From: Verrucomicrobiia bacterium
GTDB taxonomy: Bacteria > Verrucomicrobiota > Verrucomicrobiia > Verrucomicrobiales > Akkermansiaceae
Length of the DNA: 10,333 nt
Reading direction: 5' to 3'
NCBI GenBank assembly: GCA_947460915.1
Contig: CANHKJ010000094.1
Span: 1 to 10,333, forward strand
A model generated the notes under the pieces. It saw only the letters and a list, made by a program, of their open reading frames with translations. It had not been told where the DNA came from and made no database searches. Shown here one piece after another: positions 5,742-10,333 of the stretch; within the stretch, counting starts at the first letter, position 1, and each line of letters opens with the position of its first letter. A program made the position numbers and the translations under genes.

Positions 5742-6257
5742 TTAACCAAGATTGTCTTCGCCGTTGCGATCTTCGATCGATTTGGTTTTTGTGGTGCCGA
5801 GTGTAGGAATCACTTTGCGCATGATTTTCATCAGACCGCTGTCTTGTTGTTCGGCTTGTTGTTCGGCATCGCGCATGGCGCGTTCCCATGCCGCAGCGAA
5901 TCCTGGTGCTTGTTCGCGCATGGCACGCACGGCAGCCTCGGTGATTTGCAAATGACGCATCTCGGCCTTGCCGGGCTTTTGCTGCACCGCGGCGAGATTG
6001 ATGCGCAGCGTTTCATTTTGCGAACGCAGTTGTTCGAGTTCTTTGTGAAGCGTATCGTTGCCTGAAGCATTGATCTTAAGTTGAGTATTCAAGTGGACTT
6101 GCAGGTCACGCATTTCCTGCTCCAACTTTTGCTTTTCTTTTTTCCACATGAGTTGGCAGGCGAACTTGCTTTTCCACGCCAATGCTGCGACGACGAGGCC
6201 CACGATCAAACCCAGAACGAAGGGATTGGAAAACATGTTTTTGAAAAATTCCGTCAT
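5742..6257 (-). CDS. Hypothetical membrane-anchored coiled-coil protein
   Basis: A 171-residue protein of unrecognised family. One N-terminal membrane helix (about 12-30, PFVLGLIVGLVVAALAW) is followed by a basic stretch (KSKF, WKKEKQK). A predicted coiled coil spans about 38-92, rich in Glu, Gln, Leu and Lys with heptad-like hydrophobic spacing (LEQEMRDLQVHL, HKELEQLRSQNETLRINL). A second helical region is AAVRAMREQAPGFAAAWERAMRDAEQQAEQQ (108-138), and a polar tail ends DRNGEDNLG. By the positive-inside rule most of the protein should be cytoplasmic. Such architecture is found in many scaffold-like proteins, so no function is assigned. The ATG at 6257 has no clear Shine-Dalgarno sequence. 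The gene lies downstream of the helicase on the same strand, separated by 182 bases containing the large inverted repeat. Confidence 0.75.
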   Translation of the reverse strand: MTEFFKNMFSNPFVLGLIVGLVVAALAWKSKFACQLMWKKEKQKLEQEMRDLQVHLNTQLKINASGNDTLHKELEQLRSQNETLRINLAAVQQKPGKAEMRHLQITEAAVRAMREQAPGFAAAWERAMRDAEQQAEQQDSGLMKIMRKVIPTLGTTKTKSIEDRNGEDNLG

Positions 6258-6345
6258 AGCAATTAAGTTCGACTGATGCGCTGCGAACGCATGAGGATAC
6301 TGCCGCAGTTTTTACCATATGTCCAGCACAGGCTTTCTCCAATAC

Positions 6346-6436
6346 GGAGAAGGGATTTATAATCCCTTTGTTTCATCGTTAGTAGCGATGCCTTATGGTG
6401 GCTGGGGTTGTGAAAGGGATTGCAAATCCCTTCTCC
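6346..6436. repeat. REP-doublet-like nested inverted repeat (REPIN candidate)
   Basis: Two 24-base arms, 6346-6369 and 6413-6436, are inverted copies matching at 22 of 24 positions and separated by 43 bases. Each arm is itself palindromic: AAGGGATT-TAT-AATCCCTT on the left, AAGGGATT-GCA-AATCCCTT on the right. The two arm-to-arm mismatches fall in the arm centres and leave each small hairpin intact. GGAGAA at the outer edge of the left arm can also pair with TTCTCC at 6335-6340, an alternative fold. The spacer holds a small hairpin CATCG/CGATG (6374-6390). The element begins three bases after the helicase stop codon. The architecture is that of a bacterial REPIN; it may also protect or end the helicase mRNA. 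Confidence 0.65.
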
Positions 6437-6439
6437 TTA

Positions 6440-8488
6440 TTAAAAAGGTGCTTCGTCATCATCCCAACTGTGGCCTACTTTCCATTCTTCGACCATGTCG
6501 GAGGGGAAGTCGTTGAGAAAGCGCGAGGGTTGTTGCATGATGTCGCCCGTATAGGACTTCGGGTTGATCATCGGATAGAGCAAGTAAAGCTGATCTTTGG
6601 CGCGGGTGATGGCGACGTAAAACAAGCGACGTTCTTCTTCGAGCATCGCATTGTCATCTGACTCTAACACACGACCGTTTGGAAACTGGCCTTCGGCAAG
6701 CCAGACGAGGAAGATGACTTTCCACTCCAGACCTTTGGCTTGGTGAATGGAAGATAAGGTGACCTTCGGCTCGTCGTCCTGTTCTTGTTTTTTTGTCGGA
6801 TCACCGTCGGTATCGGTGTTGCTGAGCAGAGAGAGTTGTTCGAGAAAAAGCATCACTTCATCGAAGCCGTTGCCGAATTCCATGAGCTTTTCGACGTCGT
6901 TTTTGCGTTGCTCGTAGTTGTCGAAGGTAGCCTTGAGATACTCATCATACATACCCTCGAGAATGCTATAAACCATGTCGGAAGGGCGGGCGAAGCCACC
7001 ATCGCGGCGCAGCATTTCATCGAGAATGTAGCCCATCTGTTGCCAATCGGGTTCGGCTTTTTTCGGAGGCTTGATCGTGGCGAAGATTGAGGAAAACGTT
7101 TCCGGTGTCTCGACGCGATCAGCCCAACCGCTCTTTTGCCAACCGGCCCACATTTTGTCTGCTGAGCCGGGGCCGATGCCGGGCATCAGCTGAACCATGC
7201 GCTTGAAGGCGACTTCATCGCGGCGATTGGTGACGAAGCGCATGAAGGCGCTGACGTCTTTGATGTGGGCTTGCTCGAAGAAGCGCACACCGCTGGTGAT
7301 CGCGAAGGGGATGCCGCGCAGGGTCATTTCCATTTGCACTTCCATGCTTTGAAAGTGGGCGCGGTAGAGCACGGCGATTTCATCGAGCTCGATGCCTTCT
7401 TGTTGCAATTCGAGAATGCGTTGACCGACGAAGGATGCCTGCATGTGCGGGTCCTCCACGGCCACGAGTGCCGGTTTCATCTCGGCGGGCACACGCGCGG
7501 CTTTGAGGTTTTTGTCAAAGCGTTCGGTATTGGCGCGGATCGCTTCGTTCGAGAGGTCGAGAATTTCCGGCACACTGCGGTAGTTGGTCTCGATGGCAAA
7601 GGTGCGGCATTCCTCGCGCTTGAGCGGAAAGTTCAGAATGTTGCGCATGTCGGCACCGCGCCATGAATAGATCGATTGCGCATCATCGCCAACAACCATC
7701 AGGCTGTTGCTTTCGCCTTCGAGAAGCTCGATCAGCTCACACTGCACTTGGTTGGTGTCTTGAAACTCATCGACGAGAATGTGGCGAAATTTTTTCCGAT
7801 AGAGTGCGAGCAGATCCTCTCGGCTCTTGAGTAGCTCCACGGTTTTGACTAACAGATCATCGAAGTCCATGCAGTTCGTCTGCTGTTTTTTCTCGATGTA
7901 TTTCAGACGGATTTCCTCCATCGGGATGAGAAATTCCTCGAAGTATTCGTAGCGCTCGGCGAGGACTTCTTCGAGCGATTGCCCGGTGTTGACGACAAGG
8001 CTAAACATCGAGGCTAACACATCCGCCTTGGGAAAACGTTTTTTTCCCGTATCGAGTTTCATCGCGGTGACGATAGTATTGAGCATCGATTTCTGGTCAT
8101 CGCGATCCAAAATGGTTAGAGCGCGAGTGTAGCCAATTTCTTCGGCATGACGACGCAGGATTTTTGATCCGATCGAGTGGAAGGTGCCAGCCCAGAGGTC
8201 GGAAATGTCCTGCGTCACCAGTTCGCGAACACGAGTGCTCATCTCGCGCGCGGCTTTGTTGGTGAAGGTCAGAAGGAGAATGTTGCGCGCTTCGACCTCG
8301 TGATCGAGCAGCCATGCGACGCGATAGGTCAGCGTGCGTGTTTTGCCTGAACCAGCGCCTGCGATGACCAAAGCACAACCCGCAGGTGAACTGACGGCTG
8401 CGTACTGCTCATCGTTGAGTTCCTTCCGATAGTCGATCCCCGAGGCTAAGCTGCGGGGTTTTTTCTGAATCTGATACTCGCGAGCCAT
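6440..8488 (-). CDS. UvrD/Rep/PcrA-type superfamily 1 DNA helicase
   Basis: A 682-residue ATP-dependent 3'-5' DNA helicase expected to act in repair or replication restart. All motifs are visible: Q motif LNDEQ (24-28), Walker A GAGSGKT (44-50), Ia TFTNKAA (74-80), GTFHS (101-105), Walker B VDEFQDTN (239-246), III GDDAQSIYSWRGAD (267-280), IV NYRS (302-305), V SSIHQAKGLEW (579-589) and VI EERRLFYVAITRAKD (618-632). A UvrD-type linker VQLMPGIGPGSADKMW sits at 432-447. Its length is nearer Rep (about 673) than UvrD or PcrA (about 720-724), and the tail after motif VI is short and acidic (WDDDEAPF), without an obvious UvrD C-terminal Tudor-like domain. It starts five bases after the symporter stop codon with no Shine-Dalgarno sequence, suggesting translational coupling. 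The exact subfamily is undecided. Confidence 0.95.
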   Translation of the reverse strand: MAREYQIQKKPRSLASGIDYRKELNDEQYAAVSSPAGCALVIAGAGSGKTRTLTYRVAWLLDHEVEARNILLLTFTNKAAREMSTRVRELVTQDISDLWAGTFHSIGSKILRRHAEEIGYTRALTILDRDDQKSMLNTIVTAMKLDTGKKRFPKADVLASMFSLVVNTGQSLEEVLAERYEYFEEFLIPMEEIRLKYIEKKQQTNCMDFDDLLVKTVELLKSREDLLALYRKKFRHILVDEFQDTNQVQCELIELLEGESNSLMVVGDDAQSIYSWRGADMRNILNFPLKREECRTFAIETNYRSVPEILDLSNEAIRANTERFDKNLKAARVPAEMKPALVAVEDPHMQASFVGQRILELQQEGIELDEIAVLYRAHFQSMEVQMEMTLRGIPFAITSGVRFFEQAHIKDVSAFMRFVTNRRDEVAFKRMVQLMPGIGPGSADKMWAGWQKSGWADRVETPETFSSIFATIKPPKKAEPDWQQMGYILDEMLRRDGGFARPSDMVYSILEGMYDEYLKATFDNYEQRKNDVEKLMEFGNGFDEVMLFLEQLSLLSNTDTDGDPTKKQEQDDEPKVTLSSIHQAKGLEWKVIFLVWLAEGQFPNGRVLESDDNAMLEEERRLFYVAITRAKDQLYLLYPMINPKSYTGDIMQQPSRFLNDFPSDMVEEWKVGHSWDDDEAPF

Positions 8489-8493
8489 GGATA

Positions 8494-10143
8494 TTACGAG
8501 TGGTGCTCACGGTCCTCCGCATCGGCTTCTTCGACGGAAGCACCCGCATCGACGCGTTTGCTAAAGGAAACAAAACGGCTGAGTTCGGAGCGAACCACGG
8601 GGAGGAGTAGATAGACGCCAATCAAGTTCGGGATGCTCATGGCGAATAGCGAGGCATCTGAGAAATCCGTAGCATTGTTCATGGAGGCTGCGGAGCCAAC
8701 GATGATGATCAGGCAGAAAACCACCTTGTAGATCCAAGCGGTGATCGCTTTTTTGCCAAAGAGGTATTGCCATGCTTGGAGGCCGTAGTAGCTCCAGGTG
8801 ATCAGGGTGGAGAACGCGAAAAGGAACACGCAGAGGAATAGCACGTATTTGAATGAGCTATGAATGGTCTCGAACGCTGCGGAAGTCATTGCGATTCCAT
8901 CCTTGGTGCCAGCACCTGCTGTGCCTAACACATAGGGATGACCATTGATGACGTAGTTGCCAGTATTTCCGTCGAAGTTCATCGTCACACACAGCACCAA
9001 AGCTGTCATGGTGCAAATCACAACCGTATCGAGAAATGGCTCTAACAGAGCGACGACACCTTCGGAAGCGGGGCGGCGGGTTTTCGCTGCAGCGTGGGCA
9101 ATGGGTGCGGAGCCGATGCCCGCCTCGTTCGAGAACGTGGCACGACGCATGCCCCAGATGAATGCGGCAAGGATGCCGCCGGTGATCGCAGCGCGAGGGT
9201 TGAAGGCCTCAGTGATGATCATTTGTAGAGCTGGGAAAATGTGCGAGGCATTGACGATGAGTACCAAGAGGCAGCTGACAACATAGGTGCCACACATGAG
9301 TGGCACAAGCTTATCGGTGACTTTGGCAATGCCCTTGATGCCGCCGAGGATGACGAGCGCAGTCATGAATGCCATGATCAGGCCGAAGACCCACTGCTTG
9401 TCGAAGAAGAATGATTGCTCACCACCGGTGATGTTGATGAGCTGTGAAGTTACTTGATTGACTTGGAAAACATTGCCGCCGCCGAAAGAGGCGAACACAC
9501 AAAAGATCGCGAAGAAGAAAGCAAGAACCATTCCGAGCGGCTTGAGACCACGCTCGGAGAGACCACGGCGGAGGTAATACATCGGACCACCGTGCACGCG
9601 ACCTTCGGTATCAAAAATCCGGTATTTCACACCGAGAGTACATTCGGCGAACTTGGTGGACATGCCGAGGAAGCCGCTGAGGAAAAGCCAGAAGGCAACG
9701 CCTGGTCCACCGCTGTGAATCCCGATTGCCACGCCAGCGATGTTGCCAAGACCGACGGTGCCAGAAACTGCGGCGCTGAGTGCTTGGAAATGCGTCACCT
9801 CACCCGGATCAGTGGCGAGGCTGTATTTTCCACGCACGGTGCGTGTGGCGAGGCCAAAAGCGCGGATGTTGATGAATTTAAATACAATGGTGAGAATAAA
9901 CCCTGCTGCGGCAAGCCAGAAGACCACAAGCAAGGCATCAAACTTGCCGATTTTTACAGAGGTGAAAACAGTGTTTACGAAGGGAGCTGTGACATCACCA
10001 AACCACTTGTCGATTTTTTCATCGAGACTCGGTTCGGGGAGTTTCTCTGTGACTTCTTGAGCGAAGGAGGTGAGAGCCCCGAGAAAAAACACCATGACCC
10101 CGAGGAGCCAGCCAAGCGGCGAACGTTGCTTTGTGTGATGCAT
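8494..10143 (-). CDS. AGCS-family sodium:alanine/glycine symporter
   Basis: A 549-residue multi-pass inner-membrane transporter expected to import alanine, glycine or a related amino acid with sodium. Family motifs are clear: AVSGTVGLGNIAGVA (125-139), GGPGVAFWLFLSGFLGMSTKFAE (145-167), FGGGNVFQVNQ (220-230), and the hallmark RRATFSNEAGIGSAPIAHAAA (333-353). About ten or eleven membrane helices can be counted. I chose the ATG at 10143 because the protein then begins with a signal-like stretch (11-28, ending TSFAQ). The same frame is open to an ATG at 10275, but those 44 extra residues look non-conserved. The mature N-terminus carries a 30-residue polar segment (EKLPEPSLDEKIDKWFGDV) before the first core helix. 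The C-terminus is cytoplasmic-type and acidic (VEEADAEDREHHS). It leads an apparent operon with the helicase. Confidence 0.95.
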   Translation of the reverse strand: MHHTKQRSPLGWLLGVMVFFLGALTSFAQEVTEKLPEPSLDEKIDKWFGDVTAPFVNTVFTSVKIGKFDALLVVFWLAAAGFILTIVFKFINIRAFGLATRTVRGKYSLATDPGEVTHFQALSAAVSGTVGLGNIAGVAIGIHSGGPGVAFWLFLSGFLGMSTKFAECTLGVKYRIFDTEGRVHGGPMYYLRRGLSERGLKPLGMVLAFFFAIFCVFASFGGGNVFQVNQVTSQLINITGGEQSFFFDKQWVFGLIMAFMTALVILGGIKGIAKVTDKLVPLMCGTYVVSCLLVLIVNASHIFPALQMIITEAFNPRAAITGGILAAFIWGMRRATFSNEAGIGSAPIAHAAAKTRRPASEGVVALLEPFLDTVVICTMTALVLCVTMNFDGNTGNYVINGHPYVLGTAGAGTKDGIAMTSAAFETIHSSFKYVLFLCVFLFAFSTLITWSYYGLQAWQYLFGKKAITAWIYKVVFCLIIIVGSAASMNNATDFSDASLFAMSIPNLIGVYLLLPVVRSELSRFVSFSKRVDAGASVEEADAEDREHHS

Positions 10144-10242
10144 ACCCACGCAAACTGTCAAAATTTCCCCTACCCGACAAGTACGAAACACAGCCAAGCA
10201 AAGGAACTCATAGCATAACCCGAAAGGGTGATAGCCAGAATC

Positions 10243-10270
10243 TTGGAGTCTTGCGATATTTTCATAGTAA
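10243..10270 (+). promoter_or_regulatory. Candidate promoter of the gene starting at 10288
   Basis: TTGGAG (10243-10248), a 16-base spacer and TAGTAA (10265-10270) lie 17 bases before the ATG at 10288. Both boxes are only partial matches. The interval 10144-10287 separates divergent genes and must hold promoters for both. I could not identify one for the symporter. Confidence 0.25.
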
Positions 10271-10287
10271 ACCAACCCACAATTCCT

Positions 10288-10333
10288 ATGAAATCCAAAA
10301 AATCCAACGCGATTGCTGCGTACATTCTTGCCG
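10288..10333 (+). CDS. Possible start of a gene truncated by the window edge
   Basis: ATG at 10288 opens a frame of 15 codons reading MKSKKSNAIAAYILA up to the window end. A Lys-rich start followed by small hydrophobic residues is typical of a signal peptide or first membrane helix. Its position, 144 bases from the divergent symporter start, suits a real gene. No Shine-Dalgarno sequence is present, in line with most starts in the window. Nothing can be said about its function. Confidence 0.5.
   Translation, partial: MKSKKSNAIAAYILA

Noticed and set aside
9454..10218. Plus-strand frame of 254 codons
   Set aside because: It is antisense to the symporter, whose family motifs lie directly opposite. 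The hydrophilic translation is a complement effect of a membrane-protein gene.
10144..10275. Upstream in-frame start for the symporter
   Set aside because: The 44 extra residues (Cys/Tyr-rich, no family match) precede a normal signal-like N-terminus that begins at 10143.

Overview
The window looks like chromosomal DNA from a member of the Verrucomicrobiota (PVC superphylum). The best clue is a 51-residue basic protein at 2168-2323 whose sequence matches my recollection of a small-basic-protein family confined to Verrucomicrobia and Chlamydiae. The P. stutzeri-type L-rhamnose isomerase, the RRM protein with a glycine-rich tail and the near absence of Shine-Dalgarno sequences are compatible with this. 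No phage, insertion sequence, CRISPR, tRNA or rRNA gene is visible.

Layout. 1-995 (minus): the first 331 codons of an L-rhamnose isomerase, whose 3' end lies outside the window. 996-1250: intergenic, with a hairpin in the probable leader of the next gene. 1251-1724 (plus): RRM RNA-binding protein with a Gly/Tyr/Lys/Arg repeat tail, closed by a perfect intrinsic terminator. 1833-2167: non-coding. 2168-2323 (plus): the small basic protein, closed by a second clear terminator. 2472-3386 (plus): RsuA/RluB-type pseudouridine synthase. 3463-4686 (minus): Wzz/GumC-like polysaccharide co-polymerase, convergent with the synthase, with hairpins in the junction. 4687-4827: compact divergent control region. 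4828-5517 (plus): single-pass membrane protein of unknown function. 5518-5741: non-coding, with a nine-base quasi-periodic repeat. 5742-6257 (minus): small membrane-anchored coiled-coil protein. 6258-6439: intergenic, with a large nested inverted repeat resembling a REP doublet. 8494-10143 and 6440-8488 (both minus): an AGCS sodium/amino-acid symporter followed, after five bases, by a UvrD/Rep/PcrA-type helicase, apparently one operon. 10288-10333 (plus): possibly the start of another gene.

Functionally this is a mosaic of housekeeping and uptake genes and not one pathway. Three neighbouring plus-strand genes (RRM protein, small basic protein, pseudouridine synthase) all plausibly concern RNA or the ribosome, but the first two each have their own terminator, so they look like independent units. 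I see no convincing new multi-gene defence or metabolic system. The most interesting unexplained structures are non-coding: the REP-doublet-like element at 6346-6436, the hairpin and tandem-repeat arrangement between the divergent genes at 4712-4821, and the periodic repeat at 5601-5653.
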